Source: Clostridiales bacterium
Lineage (GTDB): Bacteria > Bacillota > Clostridia > Christensenellales > Aristaeellaceae
Direction: 5' to 3'
DNA: 39,179 nt
Assembly: GCA_015056325.1 (NCBI GenBank)
Contig: SVGL01000019.1
Span: 1 to 39,179, forward strand
The notes beneath the pieces are model-generated. The model was given only the letters and a program-made list of their open reading frames with translations. It was not told where the DNA came from and did no database searches. A program made the translations under genes and the position numbers. Positions 16,606 to 24,752 of the stretch are shown piece by piece (within the stretch, counting starts at the first letter, position 1; every line of letters starts with the position of its first letter).

Positions 16606-18099
16606 TTAATGGGAAATCAGGGCGGGGTGATAGAGAAACTCGCCGTCCCAGGCGACGCTGCTGTCCAGGTCAGGGAGCTGTTCGCCTGCGAAGAAGAAGC
16701 GAACCCGCCGAACCTCCAGCATCTCACACAGGGTATTGACCATCGCGTAGGCCATCAGACGCTGATCCATGCCGGATTGGCGGATTATGTCCGAATACCT
16801 GGCGGAAAAGTTTACCAGCAGGGTATCTCCGTGGACGGACAGGCCAAGGATATCTGCGTCGGCAAGACCTGCAGGCAATGCGCCCACGGCGGGGGATGCC
16901 ATGGCCAGCAGCACGGCGCGGGGATTGGTCACGCTGCGGTAGGGCAGGGACAGTGTGCTGGCGGTCAGCTGAGTGCTGTCAGGGATGTATACCGTGGTCT
17001 GGCCCATCAGCGTCTGGGGGAAGGAGGCGCGGGTCATCAGTGCGCCGGGGAAAAGCTGCGAACCCAATGTGGGGCTGTACAAGCTGGTCAGCGCGCCATC
17101 GCCCATGAGGATGCACACCTGATGCAGCGAGGGTACAAAGCTGGTCAGCGTGGTGGTGATGGCGGCAAACATGCACGCCGGGTCACAGCCGGCTGCGGTA
17201 ATACGCTCCTTCACGTCGGCGGTAAAATGAAGGGTGACACGCCGTCCGCCGCTTTCCAGGTCTGTGACTTCCGGCTTGAAGAGAAGCATGGCGTTCAGGT
17301 CGGGCATATCCGCCGCGCCGGTCAGGGCGTCCGCACCGGAGGAAAGCGCGCTGAGCAGGGCAATCACCTGCTGCTGGGGGTGCTGTCCGGGGAAGGCGAT
17401 GCGCCGGGCTTCTGCGACGATGCCCTTGCCGTCCGCCAGCGGGAAATACAGCGCGGCGGCGGCAGTCAGAGGCGTTTGGGCTGGCAGATCGCCCACGGGG
17501 GTGCGGCGGGCGGCCATTTGATCCCAGAGCACAGGCAGCTCCTGGGCGGGCGGGGCGGTCAGCAGGCCCAGGGGCAGGTTGCCGCCCACATCCATGGCCA
17601 CAGGCCGTCCGGCGATGAGAAGATTCACATAATCGACGTCATCCAGCTCGCACAGGGTGGCTGCGATGGCAAGCGCTGCGGTGTACAGCTCCTGGCTGGA
17701 CAGCGACAGTGCGCTGGCGGAGAGGTTGACGGTGCACAGGCTGCCAGAGATCTCCACCGGGTTTGCGCCGTAGAGGGAGATCTCCGCCATCCCTGCAATG
17801 GGACGTACGCGGCTGTTCCCCGGATGGGTCAGCAGGGCCTGCAGGATGGCCTGAGCGGGATGCTGATCCCGGGTGAGCAGCAGGGGCTCGTAGAAGGTGA
17901 GCAGGGTCTGTCCGTCCTGGGAGGGCAGATGCAGCGCCGCAATGACCTCCTGCTGGAGGCCGGCGTCACCGATGGGAGCTTCCGGGGCGGCAGGGGCTGG
18001 GGGCAGCGTGACGTTGGGAGCAAGGGGTGCTGGGGTAGTGCAGCTGCTCAGCATGGCTGTGCAGAGCAAAAGGCAGGCAAGGCATTTTATGGTTTTCAT
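16606..18099 (-). CDS. GerMN-domain lipoprotein, tandem domains
   Basis: This 497-residue exported lipoprotein has the signal MKTIKCLACLLLCTAMLSSC with lipobox LSSC (Cys20). Two GerMN-type segments are visible. One is around YTAALAIAATLCELDDVDYV with LIAGRP. The second, near the C-terminus, includes LLVNFSARYSDI, MAYAMVNTLCEM and VRRVRFFFAGEQ. GerMN domains occur in spore-germination protein GerM and in lipoproteins encoded beside WalRK-type kinases. The start at ATG 18099 overlaps the preceding lipoprotein gene's stop as ATGA, so the two are coupled. It probably acts at the outer face of the membrane, perhaps sensing or modulating the kinase (inference). Confidence 0.85.
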   Translation of the reverse strand: MKTIKCLACLLLCTAMLSSCTTPAPLAPNVTLPPAPAAPEAPIGDAGLQQEVIAALHLPSQDGQTLLTFYEPLLLTRDQHPAQAILQALLTHPGNSRVRPIAGMAEISLYGANPVEISGSLCTVNLSASALSLSSQELYTAALAIAATLCELDDVDYVNLLIAGRPVAMDVGGNLPLGLLTAPPAQELPVLWDQMAARRTPVGDLPAQTPLTAAAALYFPLADGKGIVAEARRIAFPGQHPQQQVIALLSALSSGADALTGAADMPDLNAMLLFKPEVTDLESGGRRVTLHFTADVKERITAAGCDPACMFAAITTTLTSFVPSLHQVCILMGDGALTSLYSPTLGSQLFPGALMTRASFPQTLMGQTTVYIPDSTQLTASTLSLPYRSVTNPRAVLLAMASPAVGALPAGLADADILGLSVHGDTLLVNFSARYSDIIRQSGMDQRLMAYAMVNTLCEMLEVRRVRFFFAGEQLPDLDSSVAWDGEFLYHPALISH

Positions 18100-19064
18100 G
18101 GCAGTGCCTCCCTTCCTGTCAGCTGGGAGAGGCCTACGCGCCAAAGCCCCTTCTCCCGGGTCAGACGCAGCACCATGCCCTCAAAGGGCGTCTCCCTGCC
18201 GTCGGTCATCCATGCGCCGCTGACGGTATAGGTGGCGGTCTGCCCCCCGAAGGACACGCTGCCGCCTTTGACACGGACGTGCAGCAGATGGGGCTGCGCT
18301 GCCATAGCTTCCAGGAAGGCTGTCTCGTCGGGGCGGATGGCGTTGGTGGCCGGATCGGTGCGGGCGATATAGCGATACAGTCGGGCAAAATCCCGCTCCT
18401 GCCAGCACTGGAGGATGACTTCCGCCGTGCGCGCCGGTGTGAGAAGCAGGCTTTCGTCACGGATGAGGGGATCAGCCAGATCCATGTTGCCATCCAGGGT
18501 ATAGTAATCCTGGCGCAGGCGGAGGCTGTCGGTGGCATTGCCGGTCTGTTCCACCAGGATGACCACCCTGTCAACCGCGAAGTTTTCCGTGATGGTGGCA
18601 GCAATGGACTGCATGGCCAGCTGGCGGCGCAGGGGAACTTCGATGGCCCAGGCGGTCTGGGTGCGCCAGGCAGCAGGCTCATCGGGATAGCTGTTCATGA
18701 TATGGCGGGAGAGGGTGACGAACATCACCGGGCCGGCCTGTGTGGCGGAGATCACCTGCGTCCCTGTGGGGAAGAGGCTGTTCAGACCGGCAGATGCAGT
18801 GCTGGGACCGGCCACCAGCGCGCGGAGGATGGCCAGGGCGTGTCCCTCTGTGCGGGAGTGGGTGATGGCGCGGCTTTCGGCAGCCAGGAAGGGTTCTTCG
18901 CCATAGCGGAACCAGAGGGTAGCCTGATCCTCATTTTCCGGCAGACCATCGATGATGGGGGCGGGGATATCGGCGGGGGCAGTCTGCACAACGGAGGTGA
19001 GGGGGGCACGGCTGCAGCCGGTCAACAAGAAAGTCAGGAGCAGCAGGGGCAGAAGCTTGCGCAT
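18096..19064 (-). CDS. GerMN-domain lipoprotein encoded next to the histidine kinase
   Basis: This 322-residue exported lipoprotein has lipobox LLTGC with Cys17. It contains one GerMN-type region (EGHALAILRALVAGP, LNSLFPTGTQVISA, ATITENFAVDRVVILVE) and a C-terminal segment resembling a small NTF2/TPM-like accessory region that I cannot assign. The ATG overlaps the stop of the histidine kinase gene by one base, and its own stop overlaps the next GerMN gene. This tight coupling places it in the same signalling unit, in the position occupied by walH/walI in classical loci. Confidence 0.82.
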   Translation of the reverse strand: MRKLLPLLLLTFLLTGCSRAPLTSVVQTAPADIPAPIIDGLPENEDQATLWFRYGEEPFLAAESRAITHSRTEGHALAILRALVAGPSTASAGLNSLFPTGTQVISATQAGPVMFVTLSRHIMNSYPDEPAAWRTQTAWAIEVPLRRQLAMQSIAATITENFAVDRVVILVEQTGNATDSLRLRQDYYTLDGNMDLADPLIRDESLLLTPARTAEVILQCWQERDFARLYRYIARTDPATNAIRPDETAFLEAMAAQPHLLHVRVKGGSVSFGGQTATYTVSGAWMTDGRETPFEGMVLRLTREKGLWRVGLSQLTGREALP

Positions 19065-20446
19065 CAGGCGTCCCCCTTTCGGATAGGCAGTGTCACAGTG
19101 AAGGTGGAACCCTTGTCGGCGGCGGAATCCACGGTGATTTCGCCCCCGTGGAGCTGCACCATCTGCCGCACGATGGAAAGTCCCAGACCGGTGCCGCCGG
19201 TGGCACGGGAGCGTGCCTTATCCACCCGGTAGAATCGGTCGAAGATGTGGGCAACATCCTCTGCAGGGATGCCGATGCCTGTGTCGCGGACGGTCAGGAC
19301 TGCCTCCCGGTTGTCTGCGCGGAGGCAAACCTCCACTGTGCCGCCTTCGGGGGTGTACTTGACAGCGTTGTCGATCAGGTTGTACACGACCTGGCTGAGT
19401 TTGGATTCATCGCCGGTGAGAAGCACGTTCTCATCCAGCTCTGCCTGCAGGGTGAGGCGGGCCTTCTCGGCAGCGGGGCGAAGGGCATGGACGGTATCCT
19501 CGCACAATTCAGTCAGGCTGATTTTTTCCAGTTTAAGGCTGGCTGCGTGGCTGTCCATCTGGGTCAGGGTCAGCAGATCGGTAATGATGCCGGAGAGTCG
19601 GTCGATCTCGTGGTTCATGTCCTGCATGAACTCTGCCCGGAGCTCCGGAGGCATATCGGGCTGGTAGATCAGGTTTTCCAGCAGGATTTTCATGGTAGCC
19701 AGGGGCGTTTTCAGCTCGTGGGATGCATTCTGAACAAACTGGCTGCGGCTCTGGTCGAAATGCTCAATCTGTTCTGCCATGGCGTTGTAGCTGTCAGCCA
19801 GATCTTTGAGCTCTCCCGTGGCGCGGACGTCAGCACGGGCGCTCAGATCCCCCTTGCCCATCCGGCGGATGGTGGAGGTCAGGGACTTGATGGGCGCTGT
19901 CAGGGTAAACGCGAAAATCAGCGCTGCGATCAGCGCAGCAGCAGCCACCACGATGAACACGGTCATGAGCTGGCGCTCGACGTGCTGGATGGCCTGGTGC
20001 AGTTCGATGACTGGCGTAGAGATCAGCACTGCGCCGATGATCTCGCCATCATGCACCACGGCGGCGGCACAAAGGGCGGCATAGTCGTCCGTGGTTTCCA
20101 ATCGGTGGATGCCGTAGGCCTGGGTTTCGGCGCCGGAAAGGACGGTCATTACCTCCGGGGTTTGGCTGCGGGTCCCCTCCAGGAGGGCCAGGGTGTCCAG
20201 CTGAATTTTGCCGCTCTGATCAATCAGGAGGATGCGTCCCTCTGCGTCAGCGGCGGCGGCATCCAGGGTATCCGCCAGAGTTTCCAAATCGGCGGAGGCA
20301 AAAAAAGGCGCAGCCGACGCAGCCAGCTTCTCTGCATAGAGGCTGGCCTGACGGGTGCGCTGTGCATACAAAGTGGACGACACCAGCCCCGTCAGCAGGG
20401 CGGCCATCGCCGCAAAAGACGTCCCCAGAATGATGAGGAATGTCAA
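19064..20446 (-). CDS. Sensor histidine kinase, WalK-like position, no PAS domain seen
   Basis: A 460-residue membrane kinase. Two helices (about 2-25 and 162-183) flank an extracytoplasmic sensor domain. HAMP follows (LTAPIKSLTSTIRRMGKGD), then HisKA with phospho-acceptor His243 in NASHELKTPLATM. The ATPase boxes are NLIDNAVKYTPEGG, DTGIGIP, FDRFYRVD and GGTGLGLSIV. HAMP leads straight into HisKA, without the PAS domain of Bacillus WalK. The given start is TTG 20446, which has only a weak ribosome site. In-frame CTG codons at 20473 and 20479 would add basic residues (NSIRWK) before the first helix and lie closer to the regulator stop. The true start is therefore uncertain. Confidence 0.93.
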   Translation of the reverse strand: MTFLIILGTSFAAMAALLTGLVSSTLYAQRTRQASLYAEKLAASAAPFFASADLETLADTLDAAAADAEGRILLIDQSGKIQLDTLALLEGTRSQTPEVMTVLSGAETQAYGIHRLETTDDYAALCAAAVVHDGEIIGAVLISTPVIELHQAIQHVERQLMTVFIVVAAAALIAALIFAFTLTAPIKSLTSTIRRMGKGDLSARADVRATGELKDLADSYNAMAEQIEHFDQSRSQFVQNASHELKTPLATMKILLENLIYQPDMPPELRAEFMQDMNHEIDRLSGIITDLLTLTQMDSHAASLKLEKISLTELCEDTVHALRPAAEKARLTLQAELDENVLLTGDESKLSQVVYNLIDNAVKYTPEGGTVEVCLRADNREAVLTVRDTGIGIPAEDVAHIFDRFYRVDKARSRATGGTGLGLSIVRQMVQLHGGEITVDSAADKGSTFTVTLPIRKGDA

Positions 20447-20483
20447 AAGTATTTTCCAGCGGATGCTGTTCAGCTGCAGCCGC

Positions 20484-21176
20484 TTAGTCCTGATCGGTGA
20501 AATAGTAACCCACCTTCCACTTTGTCAGAATGAACTCAGGCTGATTGGTGTTGCGCTCGATCTTCTCACGCAGGCGGCGGATGTGCACGTCCACGGTGCG
20601 GGCGTCGCCGGTGTAGTCATACTTCCACACGTTCTCCAGCATTTCCTGGCGGGAGAAGGGACGGCCGCGGTGGGTGATAAACAGATGCAGCAGGTCGAAT
20701 TCCTTGGCCGTCAGCCGCACATCCTCGCCGCCCAGCTTCACCGTGCGCTTGAGGAGGTTGACCTCCAGGTCGCGCACCCGCAGGATCTTCTTCTCCTCCA
20801 TGGGCGTCACGGCCCCGGCGCGGCGCAGTACCGTGCGGATGCGGGCGCGCACCTCCAGGATGTTGAAGGGCTTGGTCATGTAGTCGTCCGCGCCATATTC
20901 CAGACCAAGGATCTTGTCCATATCCTCGCCCTTGGCAGTGAGCATGATGATCGGCACGTTGGACTGCTCGCGGATGCGCTGGCACACGCTCAGGCCGTCC
21001 AGCTTGGGCAGCATCACATCCAGCAGCACCAGGTCAAAATTTTGCGTTTGGAATTTGGCCATCGCCTCTTCGCCATCCATGGCAAGGTCGGTTTCGTAGC
21101 CTTCCTGTTCCAGCGTATATTTTAGGCCCTTGAGCATCAGGGGTTCGTCGTCTACCAGCAGAATGCGCTTACCCAC
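20484..21176 (-). CDS. OmpR/PhoB-family response regulator, WalR-like
   Basis: A 230-residue two-component regulator. The receiver domain has the acidic pair VDDEP, phospho-acceptor Asp53 in LVLLDVMLPKLDG, and the TKPF lysine around residue 103. The winged-helix DNA-binding domain includes LTAKEFDLLHLFITHRGRPF, SRQEMLENVWKYDY and RTVDVHIRRLREKIE, all very close to WalR. Translation starts at GTG 21176, preceded by GAGGTGA. It is first in the minus-strand unit with the kinase and GerMN lipoproteins. The 10-mer in its promoter also occurs upstream of the protease, which suggests autoregulation and a shared target. Confidence 0.95.
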   Translation of the reverse strand: MGKRILLVDDEPLMLKGLKYTLEQEGYETDLAMDGEEAMAKFQTQNFDLVLLDVMLPKLDGLSVCQRIREQSNVPIIMLTAKGEDMDKILGLEYGADDYMTKPFNILEVRARIRTVLRRAGAVTPMEEKKILRVRDLEVNLLKRTVKLGGEDVRLTAKEFDLLHLFITHRGRPFSRQEMLENVWKYDYTGDARTVDVHIRRLREKIERNTNQPEFILTKWKVGYYFTDQD

Positions 21177-21200
21177 GTTATCACCTCATATGTTGAACCG

Positions 21201-21221
21201 CCCGTCTTTCTGAATGACGGG
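21201..21221 (-). promoter_or_regulatory. Hairpin in the 5' leader of the response-regulator mRNA
   Basis: CCCGTC (21201-21206) and GACGGG (21216-21221) form a perfect 6-bp stem with a 9-nt loop between the promoter and the ribosome site. Role unknown. Confidence 0.4.
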
Positions 21222-21233
21222 GGAGTTGCTTCT

Positions 21234-21262
21234 ATTGTACGATGAATTGTGAAAAAAATCAA
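21234..21262 (-). promoter_or_regulatory. Sigma-A promoter of the response-regulator operon
   Basis: On the minus strand TTGATT (21262-21257), 17-nt spacer, TACAAT (21239-21234). The spacer contains the shared 10-mer (GAATTGTGAA on the plus strand, 21244-21253), so a bound regulator would cover the promoter. Confidence 0.78.
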
Positions 21263-21282
21263 GCACTGATGAAACCGATTCG

Positions 21283-21984
21283 TTACACCTGTAAGGGGAA
21301 TTTATCCTTTTTAGCAAAAAAATCCTGTGCAAGGCGGCCGTTTTCAATGCAAAGACGCCGCTGGGCACGTTGGGCAACCTGCATATCATGGGTGATGAGC
21401 AGCAGTGTGTGGCCTTCCTGGTTCAACTGATCCAGCAGAGCAAGGATGTCCCTTGTGGACTGGGGATCCAGGGCGCCGGTGGGTTCGTCTGCCAGGAGAA
21501 GGGGCGGATGGAGGCTCAGCGCCCGGGCAATGGCGACCCGCTGCTGCTGGCCGCCGGATAGCTGAGCTGGCCGGTGGTGCAGCCTTTCCCCCAGGCCGAC
21601 ACGATGCAGGAGAACTTCGGCCCGGGCGAGCCGTTCCTTCTCCGGGACGCCGCGGAGCATCATGGGCAGCGCTGTGTTTTCCAGCGCCGTCAGCCGGGGA
21701 ATGAGCTGACACCCCTGGAACACGAAGCCGATCTTCTCTCCACGCACCCTGGAAAGCTCCTGCTCGGACAGATGGGAGACATCCTGGCCGTCCAGGATAT
21801 AGGCGCCGGCAGTGGGACGATCAAGGCAACCAAGCAGGTGCATCAGCGTGGACTTGCCTGATCCGCTGGGCCCAACAATGGCGGCGTATTCACCCGGTGC
21901 GATGTGAAAGCTCACGTCTGACAGGGCATCGACGGACTGGCCGTTCATCGTGTAGCTGCGGCAAAGATGGCTGACGCGGATCAT
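21283..21984 (-). CDS. ABC transporter ATP-binding protein, MacB/LolD type, without adjacent permease
   Basis: A 233-residue ATPase of the FtsE/MacB/LolD class. It shows Walker [10 protein letters not shown], the class signature [20 protein letters not shown] signature [15 protein letters not shown], Walker [13 protein letters not shown] and H-loop THD. Start ATG 21984 is preceded by GAGGAAA. MacB-type ATPases act with an FtsX/MacB-fold permease, usually encoded next door, but none is present here. Upstream lies the structured element and downstream the regulator promoter. It could serve a permease elsewhere or be the remnant of a broken operon. Confidence 0.9.
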   Translation of the reverse strand: MIRVSHLCRSYTMNGQSVDALSDVSFHIAPGEYAAIVGPSGSGKSTLMHLLGCLDRPTAGAYILDGQDVSHLSEQELSRVRGEKIGFVFQGCQLIPRLTALENTALPMMLRGVPEKERLARAEVLLHRVGLGERLHHRPAQLSGGQQQRVAIARALSLHPPLLLADEPTGALDPQSTRDILALLDQLNQEGHTLLLITHDMQVAQRAQRRLCIENGRLAQDFFAKKDKFPLQV

Positions 21985-21999
21985 ACTTTTTCCTCCGGC

Positions 22000-22033
22000 A
22001 CAAAAAACTCCCGGAGCTATCATGCCCCGGGAG
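22000..22033 (-). terminator. Terminator copy 1 (near-identical to 22320-22354)
   Basis: On the minus strand CTCCCGGGGC and GCTCCGGGAG form a long stem followed by TTTTTTG. It differs from copy 2 only by one A/T in the U-tract. It sits upstream of the ABC ATPase gene and downstream of the structured element. Confidence 0.75.
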
Positions 22034-22319
22034 CGGCATCAGAATAGCGGCTGACGCCACTATTTTGAGTATTGCACTCCGTCGCTGGTCGAGCCAAAGG
22101 CTCTCCCGGCCGCTCCTCCGCGTAAGGAATGAATTTTGCTTTCAGCTATCACCGAGACAGGCTCGGCGCTGGCTGCGCTTGCACATTGCAAGCAATGAGC
22201 TGCGCTGCTGGGCATCGCTAGCCTCAACGCAAAATTCGCCCCGCCCGCGCGGCAAAGCCCCGCGATGCGATTACAGTCAGAGGGCCTGCGGGCCCTCCGA
22301 CACCTCCCGGAGATTGTGG

Positions 22320-22354
22320 ACAAAAAAACTCCCGGAGCTATCATGCCCCGGGAG
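22320..22354 (-). terminator. Terminator copy 2, after the dipeptidase gene
   Basis: It has the same stem as copy 1, on the minus strand CTCCCGGGGC/GCTCCGGGAG followed by seven T. It begins 16 nt after the dipeptidase stop and is evidently that gene's terminator. Confidence 0.88.
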
Positions 22355-22369
22355 GATGGATCATATCGC

Positions 22370-23272
22370 TTATTTGATGCGGGCGAAGTAGTCCAGCAGA
22401 TTCTGGCCGGCGATCTTTTCGATGGCGTCCTCGCTGTAGCCGAAGTTGCGCAGGGCGTTCAGCAGGTTCTCCATCTGACCGGGATGGCGCAGGTCGTCAG
22501 GGTAGCGCTCGATGCCGTCGAAGTCGGAGCCGAAGCCCACGATTTCCGCGCCGCCCAGCTGGCAGATGTGGTCGATGTGCTGGGCGAGGGTAACGGTGTC
22601 GGCCTCCTTGCTCTCGGAGAGGAAGGCGGGGTAGAAGTTCACACCGATGAAGCCGCCGTACTGGATCATCAGGCGGATCTGGTCATCGGTGAGGTTGCGG
22701 AAGTGGTCGCACAGGGCACGGCAGCAGGAGTGACTGGCCATGGGCGGACGGCTGCCCTTCATGAACAGGTCGTAGAAGCCGCGCTCGTTCAGGTGGCTGA
22801 CGTCCACCGCCATGCCGCAGCGCTGCATCTCATTGATGACCTTTACGCCGTAGTCGGTCAGGCCGTCGGTGGCGTTCTTCTTGGCGGGGGTGGCCAGGGC
22901 GTTTTCGTTGTTCCAGACCGGCGCGCCCATGCGGATGCCGCGCTCCCGCCAGAAGGCTACCTTCTCGATGCCGTCCTGGAAAACCTCGCAGCCCTCCAGG
23001 CTCAGCAGGAAGTGGGGCTTGCCGTCCACGGCCTCGGAGGGATCATCCACCTGGGGGATGCCGGCGTCGATGAACTGCTGGCGGGCGGCATATTCCTTCT
23101 CTGCAATGCCGGCATAGTCGCCGCCGGGGCCCTTGGGGCCGGACCACAGGGCGAAGGTCTGCAAGGTCACACCGCCCTCATGCAGGCGTGCAGGGGTGAT
23201 GTCCACCTCGTCGATCTTCATGCCGCGGGCCAGGTTGAACAGGGTGTCAGAGTGGGTATCTGCGATAAACAT
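22370..23272 (-). CDS. Membrane-dipeptidase family (M19) zinc peptidase
   Basis: A 300-residue renal-dipeptidase-type metallohydrolase that cleaves dipeptides, often with D-residues. Zinc ligands are visible as HxD in ADTHSDTLFNLA near the N-terminus, the bridging Glu in LSLEGCE, His in DVSHLNERGF and MASHSCCRAL, and Asp in GFGSDFDGIERYP. No signal peptide is present, so it is cytoplasmic, as usual for bacterial members. ATG 23272 is preceded by AAGGAGG and lies 12 nt after the glycosyltransferase-like gene, probably in one unit with it and the metal transporter. Confidence 0.93.
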   Translation of the reverse strand: MFIADTHSDTLFNLARGMKIDEVDITPARLHEGGVTLQTFALWSGPKGPGGDYAGIAEKEYAARQQFIDAGIPQVDDPSEAVDGKPHFLLSLEGCEVFQDGIEKVAFWRERGIRMGAPVWNNENALATPAKKNATDGLTDYGVKVINEMQRCGMAVDVSHLNERGFYDLFMKGSRPPMASHSCCRALCDHFRNLTDDQIRLMIQYGGFIGVNFYPAFLSESKEADTVTLAQHIDHICQLGGAEIVGFGSDFDGIERYPDDLRHPGQMENLLNALRNFGYSEDAIEKIAGQNLLDYFARIK

Positions 23273-23284
23273 AAGAGGGCCTCC

Positions 23285-24736
23285 TTACTCAATATCGGTG
23301 GTCAGGCGGGTGAAGAGCTGCCGCTGTACGGGCAGCACCACCAGCTGGAACCAGTCCGGGTGCTCGCGGATCATCAGCTGCCACAGCTCGATTTCGGTGG
23401 GCAGATCGCCCCGCTGGTTCAGGAAGGTCAGGCAGCGGGCTTCCATCTCCCGCGCCAGGGTCAGGATCAGCTTTTCCGGAACGACGAACATCGTCGGATC
23501 CGGCTCGCCGTTCACCATGGCGATCATGATTTTGTCCGTGCAGACCTGCTTGAAGCGGAACACGGAGCCGGTGTACAGCGGTACCTGCACGCAGTCCGCA
23601 TCCAGCCAGATGTAGTGGCTGTGGGTCAGCTCCCGGTCGCGGGCCTTGGCCAGAATGGCAGCCTTGGAGAGCTTCTGCAGCAGCTGGGGTGCGTCCACCG
23701 GCAGGTCCATCATGTACCGGGGCTTGAATTCCAGCACATTGGGCAGGAAGTCAGTGATCTTGCGCAGCTGCATGGGGTCGGCATAGGCAAGCAAGGGCAG
23801 GTGTTTCAGTCCGGCCAGGCGCTCCAGCCAGCGGCGGGTCTCCTTGGGCATGTCACCCGTGCACAGGGTGACGCACAGGGGCTGAGGCGCTTTTCCGGCG
23901 GCCTGCTGGCGACCCTGCTGCCACAGGCGGAAGCGTTCCTGCACCTTGACGGCGACAGGTACCTTCATGCGGAAGTTCAGCTCCTCGTTCACCATGCCGC
24001 GGCGGCTCTGGGCACTGAGGCTGCCGGTGCGGAAGTCCACGCCAAACACTTGGGCGAAATCTTCACACAGCGGGTGTTCCGGGGCAACGCGGCAGGGGGG
24101 GACGGGAACATCCCACACCAGGCGGATGACCGGCTTGGGCAGCGTGTAGAACTGCCAGCCGCCCTCGAAGGCCCGCAGGAAGAGGGGATCGACGCTCTCC
24201 TCAGCCATCTGCCGGAAGAACCCTGCCGGGGCAAAGGCAAAGTCAGGGTGCAGGAAAGGGCCCCGCTCCAGGCCTGTGGTGTACTTCAGCGGCGTGCCGT
24301 GACGGAAGGTGAGCTCGCCATCCACTGTGAAGGCGTCAGCGCCCACGGGGCACACGGCGTCCAGCGGATCCTCGCGCACGGGCAGGCAGCCGGTAAGGAC
24401 GTTCAGGGCCTTCTCGGCATTGGGGCAGCGGCGCAGCTCATGCAGGAGCGCCTTGTCCCAGCCCTTGGTGAAGCGCATGGCGGGATGGGCCATCAGCACA
24501 TGGCTCTCGCCCTGCCACAGCTCCGGCATGGAGCGCCAGGCATTCTCCTCCGGGCAGAGGAACTGGATGTTGCCCAGGGCGGCCATCAGGGCGTGAGATT
24601 CTTCGTCCGGCTCGTTTTCCAGCGTCACGCCGAAGGACAGCGTTGCCGGGGCGGCGGCGTTCTCCTTGGCGGAATAAAGTGCAGTCTGCGCGTCCAGGAA
24701 ATCCGCAGCGGACATGAGGATAAGGATGCGATCCAT
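23285..24736 (-). CDS. Two-part glycosyltransferase-like protein of unknown role
   Basis: I do not recognise this 483-residue soluble protein as a named family. The N-terminal half (about 1-270) opens with MDRILILMSAADF and contains LMAHPAMRFTKGWDKALL, reminiscent of GT60/GlcNAc-transferase-like enzymes with a metal-site region followed by a W-D pair. The C-terminal half (about 290-483) contains YIWLDADCVQVPLYTG with a DxD motif flanked by a strand, typical of GT-A glycosyltransferases, and ends in an IELWQLMIREHPDWF helix. No signal peptide or membrane helix is seen. ATG 24736 is preceded by AAGGAGG. Neighbours (metal ABC genes upstream, dipeptidase downstream) give no clear clue. Confidence 0.55.
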   Translation of the reverse strand: MDRILILMSAADFLDAQTALYSAKENAAAPATLSFGVTLENEPDEESHALMAALGNIQFLCPEENAWRSMPELWQGESHVLMAHPAMRFTKGWDKALLHELRRCPNAEKALNVLTGCLPVREDPLDAVCPVGADAFTVDGELTFRHGTPLKYTTGLERGPFLHPDFAFAPAGFFRQMAEESVDPLFLRAFEGGWQFYTLPKPVIRLVWDVPVPPCRVAPEHPLCEDFAQVFGVDFRTGSLSAQSRRGMVNEELNFRMKVPVAVKVQERFRLWQQGRQQAAGKAPQPLCVTLCTGDMPKETRRWLERLAGLKHLPLLAYADPMQLRKITDFLPNVLEFKPRYMMDLPVDAPQLLQKLSKAAILAKARDRELTHSHYIWLDADCVQVPLYTGSVFRFKQVCTDKIMIAMVNGEPDPTMFVVPEKLILTLAREMEARCLTFLNQRGDLPTEIELWQLMIREHPDWFQLVVLPVQRQLFTRLTTDIE

Positions 24737-24752
24737 AAGGAACCTCCTTGTT

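Larger units (their letters stand above)
22000..22354. repeat. Non-coding segment of about 290 bp flanked by direct copies of a terminator
   Basis: The flanks (22000-22033 and 22320-22354) are a 34/35-bp direct repeat. Between them I see no convincing gene but several perfect hairpins: CCGAG/CTCGG (22152-22166), GCTTGC/GCAAGC (22177-22193) and GAGGGCC/GGCCCTC (22280-22297). A 94-codon open frame on the minus strand has no ribosome site and low-complexity content. The segment may be a mobile or repeated intergenic element that duplicated the terminator, or a short RNA gene ending at copy 1. Confidence 0.55.

Noticed and set aside
19148..20500. 450-codon plus-strand frame opposite the histidine kinase
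   Set aside because: Antisense of conserved kinase motifs; no initiation signal.
22060..22344. 94-codon minus-strand frame inside the structured element
   Set aside because: No ribosome site, Ala/Ser/Arg-rich, and it spans the hairpins. It is better explained as part of the non-coding element.
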